This document shows positions 33,654 through 41,823 of a DNA stretch of 64,000 nucleotides, in pieces (within the stretch, counting starts at the first letter, position 1; each line of letters starts with the position of its first letter). Both the position numbers and the translations under genes were made by a program. Below the pieces are notes generated by a model. The model worked only from the letters and a program-made list of their open reading frames with translations. It did not search any database and was not told the DNA's origin. The DNA comes from Thermoactinospora rubra (GTDB lineage: Bacteria > Actinomycetota > Actinomycetes > Streptosporangiales > Streptosporangiaceae). Where the stretch lies: NCBI RefSeq assembly GCF_002093975.1, contig NZ_MSZZ01000010.1:1-64000 (forward strand), read 5' to 3'.

Positions 33654-35362
33654 GCCGTCACCTCCATCCGGACGCCGCCGGGCAGCTCGCGGTCGAACCG
33701 CCGCTCGTTGAAGCTCAGCCACTCCAGCAGGCGGCCCGACGTGACCGGCGCGGCCCCGTCACGCGGCGCGCTGACCTCGACCGGCATGCTCCCGGCCGCC
33801 GCCCACCGCAGCCGCCCGAGGTGGTCGATGGCGGCGCGCGACCGGTTGGCGTTGTCGGCGTGCAGGCAGTACGGCACGTCGAGCAGGCCCCGCTCGAACG
33901 CCCGGACCAGGGCCGAGCCGACGTCGTCGGACAGTGCCAGGGTGGCCTCGATCAGGCGGCGCGCCTCGGCGTAGATCAGCTCGGTCTCCTGCTCGACGCG
34001 GCCGTGGTCGGCGGCGTCGCCGTACGCGGCCACCGCGTCGGCGAACTCCAGCGCCTCCACGTTCTCCCCGATCGTCGGGATCCGGTGCGCCTCGGCCGCC
34101 GTCTTGACGATGAGCCGCTGCGCCCCGCCCGCCTGGGCCAGGTAGACGCTCTGCTCCAGCAGCCGGAACGCGCCCACCGGCGTGCGCGGGTAGACGCCCA
34201 TGTAGGTGTAGACCACGATGTGCCGGTCCACGTCCGGCAGCCACTCGTCGGCCAGCCGCCGCAGCGCCGCTATGGCCGAGACGTCCTGTTCGGTGTTGGT
34301 CTGCTGGGCGTAGCTGAGCGAGATGCTGCGCACGCCGTACTGGCGGAAGAACATGCCCTCCAGCACCGACAGCGCGACCAGCAGGCCGGGCGGGCACAGC
34401 TGGCCCAGCATGCAGCCGCCGAAGGTCTCCAGGTGCACGACGTGCCCGGCGTCGGCCGCCTCGGCCAGCAGCGTGCAGCACCGCGCCCATTCGGCGACCG
34501 CCTCCTTCAGCCGCACCCTGCTGTAGGGCAGGCAGTAGGAGACCGGCCCGCCCTCGGTGGCGTCGACCCCGGCCTCGACGACGTGCCGGAAGATCTCGTA
34601 CGGCAGCGCCGAGCCGTGCCGCACCTGGATCGGGAAGTCGTCGGACTGCAGCCCCTCCAGCATGCGCCGGGTGGCCCGCGTGCCGTGCACCACCAGGGGG
34701 AAGCCGTTGAGGTCGGCCCCGCCGGCCAGCGCCCGCCGCGCCGAGTCGTGGTCGTTGACCCGGGTGTAGCTGTCGAGCGTGATGGTGCCGACGGCGCGGG
34801 CCCGGCAGTCCCGTACGGCCCGCAGCCCGGCGCGCATCTGGTCCAGGCGGCCGAACCCCATGCGTGGCTGCACCACGAGCCGGCCCTGCCGCTGGGCGCG
34901 CTCCACGAAGGCGCCCAGCCGTCCCCGCCCGCCCGGCGCCAGCTGCGGGCGCCCGGGAAGGTCGCCCAGCAGAGCCCGGAACCGGTCGACTCCGCTCTCG
35001 GCCTCCAGGACCGCGTCGAAGCCGGCGGCGACCAGCTCCTCCAAGTGGCGGACGTTGTCGGCGCCGTGGACGCCGAGCTTGCCGCCCAGGATCACCCTCA
35101 GGTCGCGCAGCAGCGGGTCCTGGCGGATCTTGCGGATGAGCCGCCGTCCGTCCAGATGGCCGTGGCCGTTCACCGTGCTGACGACCAGCAAATCGGGGCG
35201 CCATCTCCGGCATTCCCCGATAATCACATCGTCGGGAACGCAGATTCCGAGATTGCGAACCTCGTGCCCGCATTCTTCGATGAGCAACTGCAAAAAAATC
35301 AAATTCCACATGTGCGCGTCGGATGACGTGGTCGTCAACAACACCCGGGCGCGAGAGGACAT
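33650..35362 (-). CDS. fused glutamate (methylaspartate) mutase, S-E type
   Basis: 570 residues from ATG 35362 (GGCAGGA upstream). Residues 1 to about 135 are a GlmS/MutS-like cobalamin-binding domain: SSDAHMWNLIFLQLL at the DxHxxG site (D15, H17, but N20 in place of Gly), VVSTVNGHGHLDG, and VILGGKLGVHG. From about 150 on, it is GlmE-like: GTITLDSYTRVNDHD, GGADLNGFPLVVHGTR, RHGSALPYEIFRHVVEAGVDATEGGPVSYCLPY. Glutamate mutase rearranges L-glutamate to (2S,3S)-3-methylaspartate using adenosylcobalamin. Characterised enzymes usually have separate S and E subunits. No MutL-type gene is present. First gene of the overlapping run. Confidence 0.88.
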   Translation of the reverse strand: MSSRARVLLTTTSSDAHMWNLIFLQLLIEECGHEVRNLGICVPDDVIIGECRRWRPDLLVVSTVNGHGHLDGRRLIRKIRQDPLLRDLRVILGGKLGVHGADNVRHLEELVAAGFDAVLEAESGVDRFRALLGDLPGRPQLAPGGRGRLGAFVERAQRQGRLVVQPRMGFGRLDQMRAGLRAVRDCRARAVGTITLDSYTRVNDHDSARRALAGGADLNGFPLVVHGTRATRRMLEGLQSDDFPIQVRHGSALPYEIFRHVVEAGVDATEGGPVSYCLPYSRVRLKEAVAEWARCCTLLAEAADAGHVVHLETFGGCMLGQLCPPGLLVALSVLEGMFFRQYGVRSISLSYAQQTNTEQDVSAIAALRRLADEWLPDVDRHIVVYTYMGVYPRTPVGAFRLLEQSVYLAQAGGAQRLIVKTAAEAHRIPTIGENVEALEFADAVAAYGDAADHGRVEQETELIYAEARRLIEATLALSDDVGSALVRAFERGLLDVPYCLHADNANRSRAAIDHLGRLRWAAAGSMPVEVSAPRDGAAPVTSGRLLEWLSFNERRFDRELPGGVRMEVTA

Positions 35363-35551
35363 GACTGATCCTGCCGCCACTTTCCCTCCCCCGTGGAAGT
35401 GAGGATGTCGGCTCGTTCTTTCTTCTCGCAATAGCGGCCTTTTAGAGATTGGCATGATCGTCCGGCGGTCTCAACCGGACTTCAACGCAATTCCCGATGG
35501 ATGCCATCGGAAGGGCCGATATTTCGGGGAAAGGCGTGGTCAAGGGGGTTG

Positions 35552-36133
35552 TCAGCCGTGGGTGCGGCGGGCGGCGAGGATGACGCCCGAGCCGTGGGCG
35601 AGCTCGGCCGCGACGAGGCCGGGGTGGGTGAGCAGGGCCCGCCGGACGGCGTCCTGCCGGGCGCGGAAGTCGGCCGGCCAGATGGAGCCGGGGTACTCGG
35701 CCATGTCGTCGACGACCAGCGTCCCGCACAGGTTGAGCGCGGCGAGGGTCAGGTCGAGGCGTTCCTGCTTGCCCGCCGGCGCGTCGGCGAAGATCAGGTC
35801 GAAGCCGCCGAGGGTGGGCAGGAGCGCCAGGGCGTCGCCGGCGCGCAGGCCGACGAAGCCGGGCCAGCCGGCGCCCGCGGCGAGCGCGGCCAGCCCGGGG
35901 TCGGCCTCGATCGTCGTCACGGTCGCGTCCCGGCGGGGCAGCAGCCCGGAGGCCAGCCAGGCCGTGCCGACGCCCGCGCCGGTGCCGATCTCCAGGATCC
36001 GGCCGCCCGGCGGCACCCGGGCGGCCAGCACGGCGAGCAGCCGCCCGACCGCCGGGTCGCAGGAGTGCGGGAACCCGGCCGCCGCGGCCCGGTCCGCGGC
36101 GTGGCGCACCAGGCCGGGCAGCGGATCGCTCAT
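35552..36133 (-). CDS. class I SAM-dependent methyltransferase, O-methyltransferase type
   Basis: 193 residues from ATG 36133. The SAM motif I is ILEIGTGAGVGTAWLA, motif II TTIEADPGLAAL, and FDLIFADAPAGKQER with LVVDDMAEY matches the catechol/caffeoyl-CoA-type O-methyltransferase group, though lacking an obvious C-terminal specificity region. It lies 189 bases upstream of the mutase gene on the same strand. Whether it belongs to the biosynthetic operon is uncertain; the gap (35363-35551) probably holds the mutase promoter. Confidence 0.85.
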   Translation of the reverse strand: MSDPLPGLVRHAADRAAAAGFPHSCDPAVGRLLAVLAARVPPGGRILEIGTGAGVGTAWLASGLLPRRDATVTTIEADPGLAALAAGAGWPGFVGLRAGDALALLPTLGGFDLIFADAPAGKQERLDLTLAALNLCGTLVVDDMAEYPGSIWPADFRARQDAVRRALLTHPGLVAAELAHGSGVILAARRTHG

Positions 36134-36179
36134 GGCGCGAGCATAACGGCCACGGCAGGCTCGGCGGGGCCGTACCCGG

Positions 36180-36640
36180 TCAGGGGATGAAGGCGCCGGC
36201 TGGCAGGTCGCCGAAGCGGTCGAGGTCCTCGGCCGGGCGATCGAGGCCGCGCAGCGGCCGTGGCCGGCGAGGTGAGGTTCGCGTAGCGGCGGGCAACCGG
36301 CGCCTTGCGGTCGCCGCCGAGCTCGCACCGCTCCCACCGGTCTGCTCCCGCGGCAGGGCCGCCGCGTAGACGTCCGCCGTGAACCAACCGGGCCAGCGGG
36401 AGCAGCCGGGCTTCGGCCACCGCCTGGCCGAGCACCGGCCAGGCGGTGATCGCCTTGCGCGGGTCACCGACGCGCTCCCCCACCAGGGGCACGGTCGCCG
36501 GATCGCCGTCCGGCGCCTGCCCGAGGGCGGCCTGCAGGCGGCCGGGGAACGGCTCGCGCGTCTGCTCCCGCAGCATCGCCCGCCGTACATCCAGGCAAAG
36601 GATGTTGTCGCCGGCCTCCCAGATGGGTTGTTTCGGGAGC
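36180..36640 (-). pseudogene. decayed 3' end of an acyl-CoA dehydrogenase gene
   Basis: Read on the minus strand, PIWEAGDNILCLDVRRAML and then EPFPGRLQAALGQAPDGDPAT closely follow the C-terminal part of the intact acyl-CoA dehydrogenase at 43575-45272. After about 36390 the similarity jumps between frames (ADVYAAALPREQTG in one, PVARRYAN in another, LRGLDRPAEDLDRF at the end), so there are at least two frameshifts. The 5' three quarters of the gene is missing and the match stops near 36640, where lower-GC sequence begins. Confidence 0.85.
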
Positions 36641-36812
36641 CCAGCTATCGCCGCCCCGGGCCGGCCAACCAGTCGAGGCATCAAACCCAGCCTGATCTGC
36701 GATCTTCATCGTCGCTATCGATCGATCCCCGTCGGAGCCTTTCAGGCCCTGACGGAACAGGCGAGGTCAGCCGTTCACGCTGCATCACGCTGACGACGGA
36801 TTCGCCGTTCCG

Positions 36813-36837
36813 GTTGCGCGGCAGCGCAACGTACAGT
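36813..36837 (+). promoter_or_regulatory. candidate promoter with operator-like inverted repeat
   Basis: GTTGCGC-GGCA-GCGCAAC (36813-36830) is followed by TACAGT (36832-36837), a plausible -10 box, 11 bases before the ATG at 36849. A weak -35 candidate TTCCGG lies 18 bases upstream. No ribosome site is visible, so the transcript may be nearly leaderless. The repeat sits in the promoter spacer, where a repressor would act. Confidence 0.4.
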
Positions 36838-36848
36838 GCGCTGAGCCC

Positions 36849-38321
36849 ATGCGGAAATGGTCCCCTCTGAATGACCGGCAGTTGAACGTGCTACGGCGAA
36901 TCGCCGATGACACCGACCCCATAACCGCACGCCAGTCCGAGCTGGCCAATACCGTCTACGCGCTCCGGAACCGCGGATTGGTCGTGACGCCCCGGCAGAA
37001 CGGCGTCTGGCGAGCAAGAATCACCGAGGCAGGGCGGTTTTATCTTGAGCATGGGCACCATCCCGACCGTCCTACCGCGGAGGAGTCCGACATCAAGTCG
37101 GCGCCGAAGGACCTCGCGGCCGACCTCATCCGGAGACTTCAGCTCCAAGAGGGCACCATCCAGTTGGAGAACCCCACCGACGACGTCCGCGGCGCCTATC
37201 GCCGGGCCATCAGCGCGGCAAAACGCCGGGGGCTCGTCCCCGAGGGTTTCCAGCTCCTGCACACAGGACGCGACAAAGGCCCTCTGATCATCAAGCTCGC
37301 TCCCGCCGGGCGCGACGTCGAGACCGAATGGAACCGGATCCGGCTGGCGGCCCGCAACGAACTCACGGGTGCCGATCTCTTCGCCAAGCTGGACAGGGAC
37401 GGCGGAGGCATCGAGGTCAGCGACTCGACCCTGCCCCGCGCCAGGCAACTGCTTCACACCCTGTCTCAGGCGGCAGAACGCCGCGGCCATGTGCTCGGCA
37501 TGTCCCGCAAGACAGGGCGGCTGTACATCCGGGTGCGGGAGCACTTGTACACGATCGGCATCTCCGAGGGTGAGGATCAGGTTCCGCGGCCTCTGGCGCC
37601 GGATGACTGGCGATTGCAAGGAGCCTATTCCTGGCAGCGGATCACGCCACGAGAATACGACTCCGTCCCCAACGGCGTGCTGCACCTCACGCTCGGCACT
37701 CCACCGAACGTCGACCACAGCTGGAGGGACAAGGAGCGGAGCAAGCTGGAGAACCGGATCAAGGAAATCGTCGACGCAGCGGAGCAGCTGGCCGACCACG
37801 CGGACGAACGCCGACGAGAGGCCGAACGCGAACACCGGGAGTGGCGCATCAAGTGCGAGCGTGAGCAGGCTGAGCGTGATCGCCGTGACGCTGAGGTCAG
37901 AGCTCGGTGGGAGGCCGCCATGGCCGAAGCGCGAGTCCTCGCCGTGGAGGACCTTCGAAAGAAGGCGTTCGAGGAGGCCCTCGCCGGCTGGCGCGCCGCC
38001 GCCGAGATCCGAGCGTTCTGCTCAGCCCTAGAAGAGGCGACGGATGGAACAGCGGCCCACGGCTGGCTCGCCTGGGGCAGAGCCTGGGCGGATCTCCTCG
38101 ATCCCCTCCGGCACCCAGCTGATTTCCTGGAGAGATTCTCTCCCGAACCCCAAGCAGACGATCTACGTCCACACTTGGGCGAGTGGAGCCCCTACCGACC
38201 GGAACGGGAGTGTCGCTCCACACCGCCTCCCGCTCCGAGCGCTAGGAACGTCGCTTCAGAGGCGAGGACTTCAGGCTGGAGATGGGGACGCCAAGGTCCT
38301 TTTCCATGGTGGCGGCGATAG
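36849..38321 (+). CDS. unrecognised protein with N-terminal winged-helix-like region and coiled coil
   Basis: 490 residues, GC visibly lower than neighbours. Residues 1-75 (LNDRQLNVLRRIADDTDPIT to RITEAGRFYLEHGHH) look like a winged HTH. The middle has two similar units around LAADLIRRLQ/GAYRRAISAAKRRGLVP and ARNELTGADLFAKL/ARQLLHTLSQAAERRG, each ending in a beta segment (FQLLHTGRDKGPLIIKL; VLGMSRKTGRLYIRV). Residues about 290-380 are a highly charged predicted coiled coil (KLENRIKEIVDAAEQLAD, REAEREHREWRIKCEREQ). The C-terminal 27 codons overlap the convergent gene by 80 bases. I do not recognise a function. Confidence 0.75.
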   Translation: MRKWSPLNDRQLNVLRRIADDTDPITARQSELANTVYALRNRGLVVTPRQNGVWRARITEAGRFYLEHGHHPDRPTAEESDIKSAPKDLAADLIRRLQLQEGTIQLENPTDDVRGAYRRAISAAKRRGLVPEGFQLLHTGRDKGPLIIKLAPAGRDVETEWNRIRLAARNELTGADLFAKLDRDGGGIEVSDSTLPRARQLLHTLSQAAERRGHVLGMSRKTGRLYIRVREHLYTIGISEGEDQVPRPLAPDDWRLQGAYSWQRITPREYDSVPNGVLHLTLGTPPNVDHSWRDKERSKLENRIKEIVDAAEQLADHADERRREAEREHREWRIKCEREQAERDRRDAEVRARWEAAMAEARVLAVEDLRKKAFEEALAGWRAAAEIRAFCSALEEATDGTAAHGWLAWGRAWADLLDPLRHPADFLERFSPEPQADDLRPHLGEWSPYRPERECRSTPPPAPSARNVASEARTSGWRWGRQGPFPWWRR

Positions 38322-39111
38322 CATCCTGGCCACAGCGCCGAAGCTCGCGAATCGCCCTTTCCACAAGGTTCCCGAGGCGGAACACTTCCTTCCTCAGCGC
38401 CTCGAGCTCGTCGTGACGCCGGATCGCCTTCACGCCACACCATTTCCGGATCTGCACCATGGCCAGCTCCGACCTGGCACGGCGCTCCTTGGTGTACTCG
38501 GGGGGAAGCGTCGTCAGCTCACCGGTCCTGTGGTCGCGAATGGTGCGGCCGTGGACGGCCTCCAGTTTGAGGGCGTACTCCTCGTCGACGACCTTCTCCA
38601 TGATCGCGTCTCCGTTGAGCTCCGCGACCTGCCGGGCGATCTTGACCGCCAGCGACCACGGCGCGACCACCACACCGTGACGGTCCACGTACGTCAGCGG
38701 CTCGGCGAGCAGGGTGTCACGATCCCAGCCGAGCGCCTGGCAGACAACGGTTGGATTCTCGATCTGAACCGAGCAGCATTCACGCCAGTTGTAGCCCAGC
38801 TCAATGCCGTCGATCAGCTCCCATTCCACCAGCAGGCGATAGACGGCCTCGTACTGCGGCGTGTCTTCGGCGTGGTAGGAGACTTCGACCACCGCCGCCA
38901 TCTTGCGCTCGTCCGCCAGCCACGGCTCGCGATCCGCCCAGGGCACGATCAGCCGCCCGCCGGGAACCGTCTCCTGCCGGTCCCCGTCATCGAGAAACCG
39001 GACCACGTATTTGTTGACGCCGGCCACCTTCTCGATGATCTCCACCCGCTCGACTGGGCATGCATGGTCCCGCGCCTTGCTTCGGTAGGTCCAGATGTCT
39101 CCTGCCTGCAT
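38242..39111 (-). CDS. unrecognised protein, accessory-region type
   Basis: 289 residues from ATG 39111 (MQAGDIWTYRSKARDHACP); an upstream start would add 13 residues. The N-terminal about 75 residues look like a small beta barrel (VERVEIIEKVAGVNKYVVRFLDDG and VPGGRLIVPW), the remainder mostly helical, ending in a charged stretch with LEALRKEVFRLGNLVERAIREL. Several Trp and Cys residues but no catalytic motif I can name. It converges on the 490-residue gene with an 80-base overlap of coding ends, which suggests the two were inherited together. Composition is less GC rich than core genes. Confidence 0.7.
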   Translation of the reverse strand: MQAGDIWTYRSKARDHACPVERVEIIEKVAGVNKYVVRFLDDGDRQETVPGGRLIVPWADREPWLADERKMAAVVEVSYHAEDTPQYEAVYRLLVEWELIDGIELGYNWRECCSVQIENPTVVCQALGWDRDTLLAEPLTYVDRHGVVVAPWSLAVKIARQVAELNGDAIMEKVVDEEYALKLEAVHGRTIRDHRTGELTTLPPEYTKERRARSELAMVQIRKWCGVKAIRRHDELEALRKEVFRLGNLVERAIRELRRCGQDAIAATMEKDLGVPISSLKSSPLKRRS

Positions 39112-39189
39112 GGCGCTATTCAAAGCTACGCACAACCTCGTGTCCGGCAATCACGGCAACCCGCCGAGCCCCCAAAGGCCCGGCCATCG

Positions 39190-39753
39190 TTACGGCGCGG
39201 CGGGCTGGTCGAGGATCACGCTCGCGCCGCGGAGCAGCTCGGCGCGCAGGTCGTCGGCCGGTACGTCGGTGAGCTGGCAGATCGGGTCGGTGGCCGCGGC
39301 GAACGCCTGGGCGGCGCGGACCCGGCGGCGCCAGTCGGGGTCTGGGCCGGCGAGCAGCTCGACGGCCCGGTTGACGACGGCCACCACCCGCGACATCACC
39401 TCGGTCGTCTCGTCGCTGTAGACCGAGGCGTCGCGCAGCAGCAGGGCCATCGTCTCGCGGTGGGCGAGCATGACGTCGAGGCAGCCGGCGAGCACGTGCT
39501 GCCTGATCTCGGCCGGGGTGGAGCGGGCGGCGGCGTCGGCGACCGCGGCCTCGAGCTGGTCGATCGGCGGCGTCACCAGGCTGGCCAGGATCTCGCTCTT
39601 GCTGCGGAAATGGTGATAGAGCGAGGGCTTGGTGATGCCGACCCGCTCGGCGATGTCGCGCATGGAGGCCGCGCGGTACGTCTGCGTGGTGAACAGCTCC
39701 CGCGCGGTCTCGAGGATGCGGGTTCGGGTGTCGCCCGACTCGATCGGAGGCAA
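39190..39753 (-). CDS. TetR-family transcriptional regulator
   Basis: 187 residues from TTG 39753, preceded by AAGGAC. The N-terminal TetR HTH is TRTRILETARELFTTQTYRA then SMRDIAERVGITKPSLYHHF; the C-terminal domain (about 65-187) is of the TetR_C_33 or similar ligand-binding kind. Three copies of an ACCTA[C/T]CGGTCGGT site lie upstream, so it very probably represses itself and the truncated gene stub at 39800-39874. Confidence 0.92.
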   Translation of the reverse strand: MPPIESGDTRTRILETARELFTTQTYRAASMRDIAERVGITKPSLYHHFRSKSEILASLVTPPIDQLEAAVADAAARSTPAEIRQHVLAGCLDVMLAHRETMALLLRDASVYSDETTEVMSRVVAVVNRAVELLAGPDPDWRRRVRAAQAFAAATDPICQLTDVPADDLRAELLRGASVILDQPAAP

Positions 39754-39799
39754 CGACGGTCCTTCGGTACGGTGGCACGAGCCATGACAGGCTACCAGC

Positions 39800-39874
39800 C
39801 TACCTATCGGTCGGTTGCTCCCTTGTACAGCGCCTCGATGAGGCCGCGGACCCGGAAGTTCCGTGGATGTCCAT
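39800..39874 (-). pseudogene. truncated SDR-like gene stub upstream of tetR
   Basis: An AGGAG ribosome site and ATG (39874) open a reading frame MDIHGTS that looks like the start of a short-chain dehydrogenase, but the glycine-rich motif that should follow is missing and the frame ends after 24 codons. A neighbouring frame reads RGLIEALYKGATDR, so an internal deletion with a frame change is likely. It retains the full promoter region with TetR sites. Identification from seven residues plus context is tentative. Confidence 0.35.
39803..39816. promoter_or_regulatory. TetR-type operator copy 1
   Basis: ACCTATCGGTCGGT, 50 bases upstream of the tetR start; one base differs from the two copies at 39890 and 39923. 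Confidence 0.65.
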
Positions 39875-39889
39875 CGTCGTCTCCTCTCG

Positions 39890-39903
39890 ACCTACCGGTC
39901 GGT
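39890..39903. promoter_or_regulatory. TetR-type operator copy 2
   Basis: ACCTACCGGTCGGT, continuing as TAGG so that 39891-39906 is nearly a 16-base palindrome. Lies just upstream of the ribosome site of the gene stub. Confidence 0.7.
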
Positions 39904-39922
39904 AGGCTGTCGATCGCAGGCT

Positions 39923-39936
39923 ACCTACCGGTCGGT
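39923..39936. promoter_or_regulatory. TetR-type operator copy 3
   Basis: ACCTACCGGTCGGT, identical to copy 2 and 33 bases (about three helical turns) away, an arrangement suited to cooperative repressor binding. Confidence 0.7.
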
Positions 39937-39954
39937 CGGGACGCAACCCGGTGT

Positions 39955-40605
39955 TCAGTCCAGGACGTTGGCGTGCAGGGCGCGCAGCACCGCGTTCGTC
40001 CGGTCTCGCGCCCCCAGCTTGAGCAGCAGCGTCGAGACGTGGTTCTTGACCGTTCCCTCGGCCAGGAACAGCGCCCGGGCGATCTCGCGGTTGCTGTAGC
40101 CCTCGGCGACGAGCCGCAGCACCTCCAGCTCCCGCTCGGTGAGCTGCTGGATCGGGGGCAGGTCGGCCTCGTCCGGCGGCCTGCGGCGGCGCATCGCACG
40201 CATCAGCCGGGCGGTGATCGACGGCGAGACGAGCGTGCCGCCGCCGGCGAGGACGCGGATGGCCCGCGTCAGCCGTTCCAGCGTCACGTCCTTCAGCAGG
40301 TAGCCGCACGCCCCCGCGCGCATCGCGTCCAGCACGAGGGTGTCGTTGTCGAACGTGGTCAGCACGAGCACCGGCGGCGGGTCGCCGGCGCGTTCCCGCA
40401 GCGCGTTCAGCACCCAGATGCCGTCGTGGCGCGGCATGCGCAGATCGAGCAGGACGACGTCGGGGGCGTGCTCCTCGATCGCCGCCAGCGCGGCCATGCC
40501 GTCGTCGGCCTCCCCGACCACCTCGATGTCGCCGGCCAGGTCGAGCAGGCTGCGGATGCCGTGCCGTACCAGCGTCTGGTCGTCGACCACGATCACCCGG
40601 ATCAT
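39955..40605 (-). CDS. NarL/FixJ-type response regulator
   Basis: 216 residues. Receiver domain with phospho-acceptor D54 (VVLLDLRMPRHDG), acidic pocket VVDDQ near the N-terminus and the conserved Thr in VLTTFDND. C-terminal LuxR-type HTH LTERELEVLRLVAEGYSNREI then ARALFLAEGTVKNHVSTLL. Its ATG overlaps the sensor kinase stop (ATGA). Probably controls the divergent ABC exporter at 41824-43526. Confidence 0.95.
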   Translation of the reverse strand: MIRVIVVDDQTLVRHGIRSLLDLAGDIEVVGEADDGMAALAAIEEHAPDVVLLDLRMPRHDGIWVLNALRERAGDPPPVLVLTTFDNDTLVLDAMRAGACGYLLKDVTLERLTRAIRVLAGGGTLVSPSITARLMRAMRRRRPPDEADLPPIQQLTERELEVLRLVAEGYSNREIARALFLAEGTVKNHVSTLLLKLGARDRTNAVLRALHANVLD

Positions 40606-41711
40606 GCGGCGGGCACCCTGGCCGTGACGCGGAAGCCGTCGCTTCCGTCGAGCCGCACGTCGCCGCCGAGGGCGAGGATCCGCTCGCTGAGCCCGCGCAG
40701 CCCGTTGCCGGGCCGTATCTCGGGGCTACCGCGTCCGTCGTCGGCGGAGGTGAGCCGCACGCCGTCGTCCGGCGTGCTCTCGATGCGGATGCGCAGCGAG
40801 GACGCCTGCGCGTGCCGGATGGTGTTGGTGACGATCTCCTGGACGACGCGGACGAGCGTCAGCGTGACCTCCTCGGAGGGGCGCACGTCGTCGTCGATCC
40901 ACAGCCGGACGTCGAGGCCGGGGATGTCGCGCACCATGGCGTCCAGCGACTCGCGCAGGTCGGGCGCGCCGGTGCGGAGCTGCCCGACGGTGGTGCGCAC
41001 ATCGCGCAGCAGGTCGCGCGCCACCTTGTCGGCGCGCTCGAGGTGCTCGCGCGCCTGGGGCCCGTCGTGGTGGCGTGCCACCTCCAGCTCCAGGGTCAGC
41101 GCCGTGAGCTGGTGCCCCATGAGGTCGTGCAGCTCGCGGGAGATGCGCAGGCGCTCGTGCGCCCGTGCGGTCTCGGCCAGCGCGACGCCGGCCGCCCGTA
41201 GCTCGAGGTGCGCCTGGGCGAGCTCGCCGCGCAGTCGCTGCTCCCGGAGCATCGCCGTCGAGCTCAGCAGCGCGGCCGTCTGGATCAGCGCGTACAGCAG
41301 TGTGGCGAGGCCGATCTCCCTGAAGGTGGCGCCGGCCAGGCTCACGGACGCCGCGACGACGACGGAGTTGAGCGCGATCACGACCGGGCCCGTCCACCGG
41401 GGGGCGACGTAGGCGGACATGGTCGAGGTGAAGACCAGCAGGATCGCCATCCACCCGGCGTCGGGCGCCGTCAGGACCGAGAGCCACCCCAGCACCACGG
41501 CCGCGCCGTAGCAGGCCCGCGCCCGGCCAGGCCGGCGCTCCTCCCAGAGGGCGGCGCCCACCAGCGCGGCCATCAGCATCGCGAACAGCCCGCTCCAGAC
41601 CGGCTGCGGCACCCGTGTCTCGGCCGCGCCGAGCAGTGCCGGGGCGCCCACCGCGAAGCACGCCAGAAGGACAGTCAGCCCAGCCCACGCATCCGGCCGG
41701 ATTCGCCGCAT
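40602..41711 (-). CDS. sensor histidine kinase, HPK7 (NarX/DesK-like)
   Basis: 369 residues. Residues about 8-150 form five or six membrane helices with little extracytoplasmic sequence, suggesting an envelope- or membrane-sensing input. The dimerisation/phospho-acceptor box is RISRELHDLMGHQLTAL with H195; HATPase features are VVQEIVTNTIRHAQAS (N box) and DGRGSPEIRPGNGLRGLSER (G box). Pairs with the response regulator downstream and is divergent from an ABC exporter, a common actinobacterial detoxification layout. Confidence 0.93.
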   Translation of the reverse strand: MRRIRPDAWAGLTVLLACFAVGAPALLGAAETRVPQPVWSGLFAMLMAALVGAALWEERRPGRARACYGAAVVLGWLSVLTAPDAGWMAILLVFTSTMSAYVAPRWTGPVVIALNSVVVAASVSLAGATFREIGLATLLYALIQTAALLSSTAMLREQRLRGELAQAHLELRAAGVALAETARAHERLRISRELHDLMGHQLTALTLELEVARHHDGPQAREHLERADKVARDLLRDVRTTVGQLRTGAPDLRESLDAMVRDIPGLDVRLWIDDDVRPSEEVTLTLVRVVQEIVTNTIRHAQASSLRIRIESTPDDGVRLTSADDGRGSPEIRPGNGLRGLSERILALGGDVRLDGSDGFRVTARVPAA

Positions 41712-41823
41712 GTCCTCACAGTACTGGCGCGATGGATCGCCGTGGGGGTGCCGAAAGTCATGGGCGCCGGGCCCTGACCTTCGGCACAGGCGTCCGGAGC
41801 CCGCCGCTTCCTAGGGTCGGCGC

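Noticed and set aside
36640..39190. An insertion sequence or integrase in the low-GC patch
   Set aside because: No transposase, integrase, terminal inverted repeats or att-like duplications seen.
38044..41412. An open frame of over 1,100 codons on the plus strand
   Set aside because: It runs opposite TetR, the response regulator and the kinase and looks like antisense of high-GC codons, not a giant protein.
41712..41823. Clear promoter boxes between the kinase and the ABC exporter
   Set aside because: No convincing -35/-10 or palindrome could be chosen by eye.
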